Part shown: in pieces, positions 43,271 to 54,362 of the stretch | How the letters are laid out: every line of letters starts with the position of its first letter | Position numbering within the stretch: the first letter of the stretch is position 1 | DNA from: Trichobilharzia regenti | Lineage: Eukaryota > Platyhelminthes > Trematoda > Strigeidida > Schistosomatidae | Length of the DNA: 64,000 bases | Assembly (NCBI GenBank): GCA_944472135.2 | Contig: OX235262.1 | Location: 71,362,887-71,426,886 of the forward strand | Direction: 5' to 3' | Program-made: the position numbers and the translations under genes | The notes under the pieces: model-generated | Told to the model about the DNA's origin: nothing | What the model saw: only the letters and a program-made list of their open reading frames with translations | The model's database searches: none

Positions 43271-44309
43271 CGATTAGTTCCCTTTATGAATTTAGACAAA
43301 GCAATAAGACGACGTAATCTGTCTGAATCGTGTAATGTATTTGCGCAACACATTCGAACAATTTGATCACACACGGACTTGTCATAGAAATATATATGAA
43401 ACTGATAAAGAGGTAAGAGGTGAGAAAAATAGACTTAGGTCAAGTTAAAAGAACATATTCAAGGTCAAAATAAAAATGAAGACCACTAAACTAAATAGCA
43501 GAGGTAATAGTACATCTGCTATGGTATCAAAACAAAATTTACCAAAGAAGTTTTAATGACAAATTGTTTTTGAACGCATAAAGGTGGCTTGAACTTTTTA
43601 ATTGCTAGGGCTTCTACAAACTTTAGAATACGCCCCAAACACATTTTATAGGTAGGTTTAAAAGATCTGTTAACATTAATTTTATGACCTGTCTCTATAA
43701 TATGTTTCGCAATAGAAGAACTAGGTCTCCTGTTCTCACCGTTAATAGGTTCTGAAGATTCCATTTGTTTCTAGAGCCATTTAGGAATATGCTCTGAAGC
43801 CCTTACTTGCAGAGATCGATGAGTCCTCCCTATGTATATGTGTCCACACGTAGATTCAAATTGGTAAATACAGTGAGATGTGACGTCATTTTTCGCATGT
43901 TCGAAGGGTTTAGATAGATATAATGGCTTTACATTCTCAATTATTATGGTATTAGCTGCATAGAGAGTCTTTTTAACAGCAGCGTTCAGCCATTGTCTAG
44001 TTATCAAGCTGCTTTGATATCCCATATAGGGTAGCTTGATGTACACGTCTTTCTTAGGGGCGAGTTGGAGTTGTTTTGATAGCATAGCAGATGTACTGTT
44101 ACCTCTGCTATTTAGTTTAGCGGTCTTCATTTTTATTTTGACCTTGAATATGTCCTTCTAACTTGACCTAAGTCTATTTTTCTCACCTCTTATCTCTTTA
44201 TCAGTTTCATATATATTTCTATGACAAGTCCGTGTGTGATCAAATTGTTCGAAATGTGTTGCGCAAATACATTACACGATTCAGACAGATTACGTCGTCT
44301 TATTGTTTT
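43270..44309 (-). mobile_element. PLE-A foldback element
   Basis: Inverted arms of about 240 bases (about 43293-43537 and 44075-44309) agree closely (GATTACGTCGTCTTATTG against its inverse). The 3' tail CGATTAGTTCCCTTTATGAA (43270-43289) occurs only on the 3' side. Both flanks are TA-rich, so the TSD cannot be read. Same plan as 9562-10352. Confidence 0.88.
43519..44130 (-). pseudogene. PLE RT end and GIY-YIG domain, one stop codon
   Basis: One continuous frame of about 203 codons broken only by TAG at 43768-43770. Order: APKKDVYIKLPYMG, the LNAAVKKTLYAANT helix, HCIYQFESTCGHIYIGRTH (GIY-YIG, with two extra residues), SEHIPKWL-stop-KQMESS, SSSIAKHIIETGHKI, and KFKPPLCVQKQ. Starts and ends within the terminal arms. 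In PLEs the domain nicks DNA; here no RT core remains. Confidence 0.85.
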
Positions 44310-44999
44310 ATATATATAGAATGAGTTACAGTATTTTACAAGAGTGAAATGGCAGTGTTTCCACAGCTTAAAAAATATTGTTTCTTGATATCCACTCAGT
44401 AAAAGAAGCAGAAGTACTTCAGAAGATTAAATTCTGTAGATTATTTCAAAAGGCGAATTTTTGAATGAGTGAGTGAGTAAATAGGTAGCTGAGCGGTTAC
44501 AGTCAATTCATTACTACTTTGATTGACAGTGGAATCCTTCAAAAATAACATTTTTCCCATAGCTGTACTCCAAACTCTTTCAAGACTATAAAATCTGAAG
44601 TGGACGTCAGAAAAAGCAAACAACTGCAACACTTCAACACCTTTCATTGTTTGTCTATAAATAATATAAGTAGTACTCTATCTATTATGACCAAAAAACT
44701 GAAGGATATCGGTAACAGTTCAGGAAACCGATAGATGAATTCCGGTGCATAGTTTGCTAAAGTTCGGCAAGTTACACGTGGTACAAAATTATACTCCAAC
44801 AATATCAAAACATGGTATGGTGTGATAGAATCTATGGTACTACTATTCAGCAATAATAATAACTCATGTCAAAATTAAAAAACTATCTCAACAAAGCTAT
44901 GCAGTCCAAATGCTTCATACATACAAAATACATGATGTACAGCAAAATGCCTTAACTTGCCACAACAGTAAACTACCTGAGAATCAAGTTTCATCACAA
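44310..44999. other. Unassigned
   Basis: Minus frames at 44441-44647 and 44644-44853 (68 and 69 codons) show no recognised domain and are not called. Confidence 0.3.
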
Positions 45000-45505
45000 A
45001 CTAACTTCGTTTCGGAAAACACTGAAAACCGGGCAGTTCTAGGCACTTGTTTCGCCTCAGTTGAGGACTCTTCATCTGTAAATACTCACAACCCCAAAAT
45101 GGATTGAATCCAAGACCTTCATTTTACAAAAGGAGCTTGTTGGTCATAAGACCAGTGGGATGGACTTCTGCTAATTTGCAGTTTATAGCCCAACGGAAAA
45201 CCGATGTCATCAGTAAATGTCTTTCCTCACGCTAAACTTGGTGGACCCCTCTAGCCAAACTTTATCACTAGAACTTTATCCGATGATAATGACTAGTGGT
45301 CCCGCTATATGTCGCGAAGTGGCAGAACTTACATTTCATGGCTAAGGGATACCGTCCTAGGGAGTCAATGGTCTGCGAGCTCACCTTGTAGCCTGAAGGC
45401 CCAGGGTTCAGTCTCTGGGGAGGTCATGGTGTTTAGTACTCCAGTACTCCTCAAATTTCGGTGATCTAATTGAAGTCACATTGTGATCAAGCCTGAAGTC
45501 AATCA
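45000..45505. mobile_element. SINE-A head-to-head pair
   Basis: Minus arm 45000-45272, plus arm 45273-45505. The plus arm has lost the ribozyme between the B-box region (45405-45420) and CTCCAGTACTCC (45439). Confidence 0.65.
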
Positions 45506-45517
45506 ACACACTCCTCC

Positions 45518-45745
45518 CAGTACCAGTGGAACATAGGGCTTCAAGATAGAGGCTTTAAGTTTCGGTAGCATTGGTGTTTATTTTTTTACGGCATGGGGTG
45601 GATAGCCTCATGCCCAACCTCCCCTTTTCAGCAGTCTTATTACTGCCTTAGCTCACTAAAAGAGTGCCTCAGCAGGGGATCGTACCCTGGACCACATGCG
45701 TGGTCGGCGAGCATTCTACCTCTGTGCTAACGACTCACAAGTCAC
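45518..45745 (-). mobile_element. SINE-B copy
   Basis: Inverted: RTE-like 3' end (AGTGGAACATAGGGCTTCAA), the body with GGCATGGGGTGG, and the tRNA-like head with GGGGATCGTACCC near 45680 and the ATTCTACCTCTGTGCTAACG end. Confidence 0.8.
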
Positions 45746-47439
45746 TGAGATAAGGAGGATTGTAATGTTGGCAAGACAGTCTCTTACTCCGGTGACTAGT
45801 CATTTTGTACTCACCGTCTGTGATAAATATGAAAGAAATCAGACTAGGTAATAACATCACAGTAGCTTAAAAATCCCAAATACATCAAAGAAAAGAAGAA
45901 ACGTCCAGCGAAGCGTTATTCTTTTCAGCTATATCTTTGTTAAGCTATCGGCCACACTGAGCTTTTAAAGTGTCATAGAAAATTTCCCTCCATAGTTTTA
46001 CAGAGATGAACAAAGATCCCACTGTAGCTTTGCTTTGGAAGATCTGACCGATTCTGGACACCAAGTGAACCTGCAAACCAAATTCAGAGTTATCTACACA
46101 GTACACGGAATTCTCGTCGAAGGTGCATGAACCAAGTGACTTCAAACCGCGACAGGTATGGTAACTTGCAGATTTATTCCTGAACTGTTTATTCAGTAAC
46201 TTGAATTACAATGAAATTAATCCGTTTTTACATTCCTATTTCTTTTTCCCACTGTTTTATTTGTAATCCTTATCATACTGATCCCAAATTGACCCTCTTT
46301 CAACTTTCTTTGGGATCTACTCAATCACATCGGGTTATATTAAGTCCTTCAACTCACTTATTTATTCTATTTTCTTTTCTGCTCAATTAATGTTTTCTGT
46401 ATTACGTGACTGTTATTTAAAGCCTACAACTTTAATGATACACCTTTCAAAACATTCCTTTTTATTACTATGACAAGAAACTGTATATATGTGATTGTAC
46501 AGCTTCAGAGAGATATCAGCGAAAAGACTGACTCTTCATTGAACGTCTCTTGCTTTAGATTACTATCAGGGATGCTAATTTATGAAGTTGAGCAGTTTTT
46601 ATAAGAGCTTAAAAGCATTGTGGTGAGTACTGATCTGTCTTAACGCGTAATGACTATATTTTTTATGATGTGTGAATATATATTTTATCAAAAAGTGTTA
46701 TTTAGAAGATTAGATGTAAAACTATGCTGACTGAAAAACTCTGCTTTGTAGAATGAACTGAAGAAGTGGGGAAAGAGCTGTAGTGACCTACCCAGATCAC
46801 GAAGACACCTAACTTTTCATCCAGTAAATTGACTCAAATTTACTCCATTTTAAATTGTTTTCAATCATCTAATTATTCCACCTTATTCAGAACTTGTACT
46901 CACGCTTATTTTTAAGTAGGTTTTAATATACTACTGGGAATTTCTTGAAGGAATTGAAGGAAAAAATATCATGAGAGTTTAAAGAGTTCTCCAAATCAGG
47001 CAGTGTTACACTCTCCTGTACAAGGAATAGACATTTCGTAACAGAATATGCCCACGCTCTGCATGAAAATTATTCTTAATAAGGGTGCTATTAATTTTAT
47101 TGCATTTTAGTGACGTTTGCATAAGAACTGATAACCCTTAATGTTTTCTTCTGAAAGTTACCAGGCTAGAGTTTTAGAAGTTAGAATCCCATCACTTAAG
47201 AATTATACCTTCATATACTTTTTGATATGGATGATCACCATCCGGTTTAATCGATAAGACTCTTTCTTGAGTGGACCCTCAAACCACATTATATGACTAG
47301 AACTTTAGGAAATTTAATGATTAATTAATCGGGAATGTGTGGTACATGAATATTAAACGGTTCTATTAAAAGAGAAAGCAAAACAGATGGATATAACTTT
47401 AGTATAGGGAGTCAGTAAATACTGCTGACTATCGATCCT
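45746..47439. other. Mostly unassigned
   Basis: Longest stretch in the window without a recognised repeat. One minus-strand frame is listed separately. Confidence 0.35.
45945..46208 (-). CDS. Unrecognised open frame, possible terminal exon
   Basis: Open on the minus strand from a codon after TAA near 46210 to TAG at 45947-45945. Sequence begins FKLLNKQFRNKSASYHTC and includes GSCTFDENSVYCVDN, FGLQVHLVSRIGQIF and LWREIFYDTLKAQ, with even amino acid use and four or five cysteines. It matches no repeat here. It could be the last exon of a host gene or a remnant of an unknown element. There is no defined start; a possible acceptor AG precedes it. Confidence 0.25.
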
Positions 47440-47995
47440 GAACTCGCTTCAGCTAGAGAAACACTGAAAACCCGTATTGGAATACTGGACAGATGTTTTG
47501 TCCTAATATGTGACTCCTCAGTAGTATGTGCTGATGACCCCATCAGTGATCAAATCCAGGACCTTCAGTTTACAAAGCCACCCCACTGACGATTCAGACA
47601 CTAGTACGAAATTCTATGGTCCATCAATTCTAATTCCTACCAATTCACGAAATATAGTGAGACCAACAGATAATGTCAATGGGTTGTATTTGTCATCACA
47701 TCTAAGTTGGTGAACTTCGTTGGTCACAACGTCTTGCTATGACCAGTCACTAATGACTGCTAGATTAATTTTCAAGTGATGTTCTATACGGATTTGATTG
47801 ACTTAAAAGTTGATCGGGAATTGATTTCAGAAAGAGAACCACTGAAAACCAGTACTGGAGTACTGAAAAGCAGTTTCGTCCTTGCTTGGAACTCTTCATC
47901 AGAACACGCTGTTTACGTCAACAGGGATTTAAACCAATACCTTTAGGTTACAAGGCGAGACTACGCACCAGTCAGCTACTGGAACAGAAATACGG
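47440..47995 (-). mobile_element. Two SINE-A copies in tandem, minus strand
   Basis: 47440-47764 reaches the 5' head; 47765-47995 lies directly next to it, tail to head. The first has core CTGAGGA (allowed at position 7), stem II GTC/GAC and CTGTCCAGTAT, but GAAA is AAAA. The second has ATGAAGA with GAAA intact. Confidence 0.75.
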
Positions 47996-48479
47996 TTCAA
48001 TTTTCTGTAGACAAATTAAAATTTTCGTTTAACATTCTTCAGCCTACTGAGAACTACGGACTATTTTGAAGATTTAGGGAGTATATTTCCTTTACAATTT
48101 CTTTTTAAATATTAAGGATTTGCAGAAAAAATAATTTCCCCTCTTATCTATCCACAGTTATTTTTTCCTAAAAATCTCTCTGATTCTCATACTGATTATC
48201 TCTTTCCTGTCCGGCTAAAAGTGAGACAAGGTAAATAAGTGGAACAGTTTCGCCTTTATGATGTCTTATCTTGCTGTCTAGTATTTTTGTTACAATTCAC
48301 AGATTCAAGCAATACTACTTCTTATCACTTTGCTTTTATTCATTCTATCTACCTTTCAAAGTTGAATTTTTTTCACGATAAAGTATCCAATGCATTCGTA
48401 TTTAGAAGAGCCGTGTTTTTAGCATAGTACTCAAAAATGGAGTTTTTGAGGTCATAAGACATATGGTTTCAACCCAGGT
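47996..48479. other. Unassigned
   Basis: Possible short SINE-A scrap near 48425-48479; no gene recognised. Confidence 0.3.
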
Positions 48480-48484
48480 AGCTG

Positions 48485-48980
48485 TCCAGAATTCATTTCT
48501 ATTAATAATGCGATATTATTCCCTTGGGTTGCTAGAGATTTAGCAATGCATCGCTATTTCTATCTGTTTTTGCAGTCTGTCTGAACCGACTCCATGACTG
48601 CTCTCGCAAGAACTCCTACAAGGGATTATCGGCCTCACGGCCAACAGGTTTAAATTGAGAGTTTGCTTAGCATGTAGTGTCGCTCAATGACCTTATCAGG
48701 ATATGGTCAGTCTATCTTAATTTCTTACTGCAAATTTCTTGGGTCAGAAATTCTTAGTTGGTTGATTGCCAGAGTTCTTTGTCGCTTACCATTTCTGATC
48801 AGTCATCTAAATATTTATTTTAGAGTGATGTCTGTCTCGCTTTTCCGATCCCTTCCTTATCTATGCCGCCGCTTATAATGGAGACAATGCTACCTAACCA
48901 GTTAAGTGGAAAATGTCCTTTCCTTTAGATCTCTACCACTGGTGGTGATGAATGCTTGTTTTTGTTGTTGTTATTGCTGG
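48485..48980 (-). mobile_element. RTE 3' half, decayed
   Basis: Inverse of the 3' end (ATTATTCCCTTGGGTTGCTA), WIGH-tail region, thumb and the poly-Q linker (TTGTTTTTGTTGTTGTTATT near 48960). Confidence 0.65.
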
Positions 48981-49905
48981 CGTTCAGGATGTAATGGAAA
49001 TGTTTGCAGAATCCCTCTTGGATAATCTTACCATAATATTTATACATATTCTACTTTCCAACTAACTTTGTAATCATTATCCTCTTTTCTGTTAGACTGT
49101 ATATCATTATCCTGACGTTCACACTTCACATGTTGGTATGATCCTTCCTATTTGTCTTTGTCCCTAATAAAGCTGTAATTTTATTACTTCTCTTCATGGC
49201 TATGTGTACATTGGTAATGTATTGTTTTACAATGTGATGTTGTTTGAGTCAGTCAAGGTCATTCTGATCTTGGACTGTCCAGACAGAGTTTTGATCCTAC
49301 CTTACTGGGAATATTCTTCGTGATTCTAGGGTACTTCTTGCAGTTGAATACTGGTTAATTAATTTTTCTTCTGCGGTCGTCGTTTTTTTATATCAGAAAC
49401 TTATCTGAACCGAATGGTTATCTAACGTCACTGTTGAGGTAATTTTGAGTTTTTCATATCGTTATTACTGAATAGAACCACATGGATTTATCAATGAGTA
49501 ATCGTCTTTTTTCCTGCCTTTGGGGCGTTTTATGACTATGTGTGTGTGTCTCGGGGAAGTTTTTCAGCTACACGGTTAGAAGCAGAAATCGGTCTTCTCT
49601 GTTCAGATCATAACGAGTTGGTTTTGGTCGTAACATAGGTATCTATATCACGTCTGACTTCTCTATGTTCACCTAAAGTTATATGCTTTTACAGGAGACC
49701 GACGCCATTCATACGTAAAGTACTGACATTAATGAAATACTGAATATTTTTTTAGTTATTTGGAATTAAAATGTAGCATCGGAAGAGGAAAGAGACATGT
49801 CCTGTGAAAAATATTCCAATGTTAAAGTGTACGTCTAAAGTTTTATTGGAATAAGTTTTTCTTATGCGATTTCGGTGGTCTAAATTAGCGTCAAATAGAT
49901 TCATT
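48981..49905. other. Unassigned
   Basis: Part of it (49270-49375) resembles 13125-13205. No gene recognised. Confidence 0.3.
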
Positions 49906-50880
49906 CTTATGATAGAGAAGATCTGTAGTCCAGGTGGATGATTTTGATGTAGTTTATAAAAAATCAACCCATACAGACCAGATACTCAATGCAAACGCTA
50001 TTCAAGAGGGCCAGGACTCATTGCAGCACTCCAGCCTTAAGGAAAATTGGAGGAAGATATATCATGGACGTTTTCCAAAAGAATGGATATTCACAGAATT
50101 TCATCAAAAAATATCTGCCCCCAAGCTAACCTATCAAATCTAAGGCCTCTAAGGAAAGCACAAAGAAAGTCACCCTACCATATATATACAAGACATCCCA
50201 GAAATCACTGCAAGACTCTTTAAGCCCTTAGGAATTGATGTCGCACACAAACTAACAAAATCACTTCACTCAGCTCTATATCAACCAAAAGACTGAACAA
50301 CGAAAGAAGATAAAATCAACGTCATCTACAAAATAAATTGCAATGAGTGCCATAAACATTACATTGGCAAAAGTGGACGTTCCCTTCAACCTTCATATCC
50401 ATGTTCATAAACTAACCGTCAAAAGACATGACATCCACTCCCTCATATCACTGCATACAGAAAACTACAGACATCAATTCGACTAGGACAACCAACGTTC
50501 AAATATTAGACAGAGGGAACATCAAGAATTTTAGGGAATTTTGAGAAGTCTGGTATTCCAGTGAATGGTCAATCAAGAGACAAATCGACCTAGACAAAAT
50601 TTACCAACAGATAAGAAGGAAATCTCACACACAAAGGATCAAACTTCAGGTCAAGGAAACAATCATTACCAACGCAAGTAGCCTAGAAGGTGTGAAAAAA
50701 AAACACAAAAACAACCAATCACGTTCAAGGTCACCTGGCGAGATGACCAATAAACTCGTGAAGAAGTTTAAAAGCTCACTTCAGAATGAAGTATGCACTG
50801 AAGATGTTGCCTCGTAAGGCAATGAAATGTTCGCAAATAAACCATCCATCTCAGAGAACACAACTACATGAAAAGATCCA
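49906..50880 (+). pseudogene. PLE-B copy with inverted 5' piece, broken
   Basis: Begins with an inverted copy of the element's own 3' end (49911-49965), then the sense copy: DVFQKNGYS-like and LFKPLGIDVAHKLTK blocks, NCNECHKHYIGKSGRS (GIY-YIG) near 50335-50385, and the 3' region matching 22600-22840. Numerous stops and indels. Confidence 0.8.
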
Positions 50881-51242
50881 TTCTTAGAATTGTGATCTCT
50901 AATAGTTAATTAGGATAAGTAATCAATTCAATATATGATTAGGTATTCGAATTACAGTTTTTTCTTGTGTTGTGAAAACTTTCCTTTAGACTTCTTGACA
51001 TGTTCTATACAAAGAAAAAGAAATTATTAATCAGCGATAGCTATACCACTAAAAATGGTAACTTTCAGTTAGTATTCATGCTGATATCAAGAGGTCTGTT
51101 TATTGATACCGAAAAAGTGTTTGTACATTGGGTCCGGACAAGCAGAAAGTTACAGATGATACCATTGTATCGTGCATTGTGGATTTCATTCCTAGTCTTC
51201 GTCAACTAAAATAGATCTGGTGTTATATTTTAATAATTTATT
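50881..51242. other. Unassigned
   Basis: A 69-codon frame at 51000-51209 is not recognised. Confidence 0.3.
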
Positions 51243-51600
51243 CATATTTCAGGATTTCATCATGAGCTGACATTAGTTAGAGAACCATTGGAAAACCTGG
51301 GAGTACTGGACAGCTGTTTCCACCGTCCTAGTTTGGGACTCTTCAGCAGTACGCACCCACTGGGATTCGAACCCAGGACCTTCCGGTTATAAGGTGAGCT
51401 CGTATACCATTAAGCCACTGGGACCCGATCCAATGGTCCTTGAATTCTAACTTCTGCCAATTCACGACATAGCGCGACCGCTAGCCAATGTCTTCGGCGA
51501 GTATTTGTCCTCACACCCGACCAGCTGCACCCTACTGGTCACGACTTCCCACTGGAACCCAGGTAACTACCTACCTGAATAGGACCAGTCGCCATATTTC
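51243..51600 (-). mobile_element. SINE-A, full-length reference copy
   Basis: Family layout on the minus strand: 5' head (51600-51430), tRNA-like part with A-box-like AGTGGCTTAATGGTATACG and B box GGGTTCGAATCCC (51370-51358), ribozyme (51352-51303) and 3' region (to about 51250). The ribozyme reads GTACTG, CTGAAGA, GTCC/GGAC, then four extra bases before GAAA, and CTGTCCAGTAC. Short direct repeat CATATTTC at 51243-51250 and 51593-51600. Confidence 0.88.
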
Positions 51601-51895
51601 TTGATTCGTTCTTTACAAAGAAGTATTGCTGTTTAGAAATAAACAAGTTGATTGCACTTTTATATTATTATTATTATTAATACTGTATGTTGTACAAATT
51701 CTGTTAAATCGAAAAATTCCATTTATTAGAACAACTTTGTACTTCACCTTTTGTTTATCTTGTATTATTGTCAGATTGAGAGAATTGAAGTGCATTCTTT
51801 TGTTAAGTATAGTTCATTAATAATGTATAATTGTTTTCAATCGAGCATGAAGTGAATTAGAAAGTGCTTCAATTCACTGGGGCAAAGTGCTGTAG

Positions 51896-52035
51896 ACATT
51901 TATAACCCTCATTCATCAACAGCAGTTATATGATGATGCCACACACACACACACAGACGAAGTGATTTACAACGGAAAACTCATTGAAGCTGTGAAAGTG
52001 AACAGAAGAATAAGACAAGGGTACACTTAAGAACT
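51896..52035 (+). mobile_element. RTE reverse transcriptase fragment
   Basis: Reads LIHQQLYDDA, a CA repeat of about 18 bases, then EVIYNGKLIEAVKVNRRIRQG. This is the palm region before FADD, cut at 52035. Confidence 0.7.
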
Positions 52036-52111
52036 CCAGGAAGACTACCCTTTTATCACTTATTCTTATCCTTTGATTTAACACTGGAAGATAAATATAG
52101 CTGTTTAACAT

Positions 52112-52275
52112 TCAAGAATTGGTTTTTGTAGGGATTTTTTTTGTTTCAGGTTATACCAAGGATTGATATCAATTAGAGAACCATTGAAAACCAAGGAGTA
52201 CTGGACAGCTGCTGTTTCATCCTAGTTTGGGACTCGTTGTCAGTACTCATCCACTGGGTTTCGAACCTATTCTAA
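52112..52275 (-). mobile_element. SINE-A, truncated
   Basis: Tail, 3' region and ribozyme (GAGTCCCAAACTAGGATGAA with mutated core), then cut in the B-box region at about 52270. Confidence 0.7.
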
Positions 52276-52284
52276 CATTCATTT

Positions 52285-52410
52285 ATAAATCATGCAAAGA
52301 AGCCTTGTCGGTGATCGCGAAGCCAACTAAAAGAGACTGGGGAGAAAAGAGTCAAGTAGAGATGTGTTAGTGAAACTTTGTGTTCCACTGACAATGCAGT
52401 ATAGTAATAA
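52285..52410 (+). mobile_element. RTE 3' end
   Basis: Last part with TTTGTGTTCCACTGACAATG and an AATAATAT tail. Confidence 0.55.
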
Positions 52411-52667
52411 TATACGATTTTATCTATTCTATATTGCACACTGGTACAAATTAGTATTCTTAGGCTATTAGACTTCATCCTAAGAGGCTAAAGTGAAACA
52501 TGTTTTTTGTACGGGGTTCAACTCTTTGACAGGAAGGCGTGTCATGTATGTGTGCTGTTATAAAATTGTAATGTAAGAGGAAGTAACCATTGTCCACCCC
52601 AAGATTCATGATGAAATTTGACCTGAAATAAACAGGAAGATACGATATAAACATAGTAGGATTATAT

Positions 52668-52925
52668 TATTATTCCTTCGGGTACCGTGTGAAACATAGA
52701 GCTTCAACAACACATCTCTACTTCCCTCTATTCTCTGCTATCCTCTTCATCTGGCTGGCCGCACGATTCCTCATAATCTCTTATTTCCTCCTCCCCAACA
52801 CACAAGCTCTTCCATGTCACACTAAGACGGCCCACTCGTCCTTGAAATTTGTCCCAGTGATGGTGTTTGATGCTGGTTGTTGTTGTTGTTGTTGTTGTTG
52901 TCGGTTAGTTGGTTGGTTATTATCA
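52668..52925 (-). mobile_element. RTE with large internal deletion
   Basis: 3' end (52668-52830) joined to the linker with GTTGTTGTTGTTGTTGTTGT (poly-Q on the minus strand) near 52878-52900. Confidence 0.75.
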
Positions 52926-53144
52926 CTACCGGAGAAAAATGAATTTTTGTGTAATTATGGATTAAAAACATAGTAGTGACAAAATAGGAAGGAGTTTGGA
53001 TACAAAAAATGTAAAAAAAATAATAGAAATGAAAGAGAAGACTGGATAAGAAAGATAACAGAGTAATCATTATTGACAGAAGTGACTGTTTATGATGACC
53101 AATAGTATAGACAATAGATGGATGTATTTTAATTTGAATATATA

Positions 53145-53333
53145 GCTTCTGCTTGAACTTTGGACCATGCACATGGTCCGAGGTTTGATCCCCCTGCCGA
53201 CGCACACCTGATATCTATGGTCGGCCTGCAAAACTTCGGCTACGCATATCCATGCTGAAAACTCCATACTTGTACCAAAATTACAGTGGGGAATCAAGTT
53301 GTAATCAAAAATAAAATAAATAAATAAATATAC
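53145..53333 (+). mobile_element. SINE-C, tRNA-headed, A-rich tail
   Basis: B box GAGGTTTGATCCCCC near 53190, then a body ending AATCAAGTTGTAATC and an AAATA-type tail. The A box is degenerate. Second copy at 59260-59457. Confidence 0.7.
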
Positions 53334-53820
53334 CTAGATGCTTTCATCTCACTCCCTAAGAGAGATCTGATCAGATCTTGTATATGACTTTGCAGGACTT
53401 TTCAAATGGATCTGGGTATTCTTAGTTCACCAGATGTACTGTTAATGTGAACTTGTCTTGGTACTTAAATGCAAAATAAACATTTAGATCACGGTGAGAT
53501 TCGAGAACACCGTCTTTACATTACTAGTCCACTGTTCTGCCAGTTCATCTAGGAAATACAACCAGTAAGCTATTGATTTGAATCCTGCCACGATTCAAAC
53601 TTTCATTCCGTCTTCATTCGCCACCTATTGAATCAATAGAAATATTTATATGGAAAGTGTGACAAATTTCAGAAAAATGAAAATATTTTAGTCAGTAATT
53701 GATTTATCAAAGCAAAATTTATTTTAAATTAAATCTCAACAAGGCATAACTCCCACTTGGTTGGTTGTTTCAGTACGTGTAGATATGTGAATTGAAGAAA
53801 GTTCGATACGTGCAGTAAAT
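53334..53820. other. Unassigned
   Basis: Nothing recognised. Confidence 0.3.
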
Positions 53821-53846
53821 TAAAAAGACAAAAATGTAACGATATA

Positions 53847-54030
53847 TGCATCCAGATGACGAGTCCCAAATAAGACGAAATACGCCTTCTGGATTCCACT
53901 GCTAGCCACCATCCACCAATTGTATACTAATTAAATGCCTCGACATCGTCGAAGCATCTGCACAAGAAGCCGACATGTCAACCTGAGACCGAGCACTTCG
54001 GTCCAATCAATCGACGGGAAAATCAAAAAT
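53847..54030 (+). mobile_element. Smalpha-type SINE with hammerhead ribozyme
   Basis: Ribozyme 53847-53897: GCATCCAG, core ATGACGA at 53856-53862 (C3 changed to A), GTCC (53863-53866) with AGAC (53873-53876), GAAA 53877-53880, then TTC and TGGATTCCACTGCTAGCC, as in Smalpha. The 3' part runs to about 54030. The C3 change and a stem II mismatch make it likely inactive. Confidence 0.75.
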
Positions 54031-54107
54031 TCAATTCAATAACACTGTCAACTCGTCTGTTAATTAAAAGAAAGCATTTTTGAAATTATAAATAATAATA
54101 AAAATGT

Positions 54108-54362
54108 CAAGTGTTGTTTCGTAAGAATTTGACTGACTACTTGTTTGATCAGGAGCTGATATCATTTAAAGAAAAGCTATTCAGAAATCTAAAGTGTACT
54201 GGACAGCTGCTTCGTTCATGTTTGCGACTCCTCAGTATTACGCAGCCATCATCCCATCAAGGATGAAACACGGCAACTTCAAGTTACAAGACGAGCTTGT
54301 AGACCCTTCAACCACTAGGACCCTATCCAATGGCCCACGAATTAAAACTTCTGTCAATTGGG
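54108..54362 (-). mobile_element. SINE-A copy
   Basis: Tail, 3' region, ribozyme with CTGAGGA and CTGTCCAGTAC but GAAG, then the tRNA-like part to about 54362. Confidence 0.65.
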
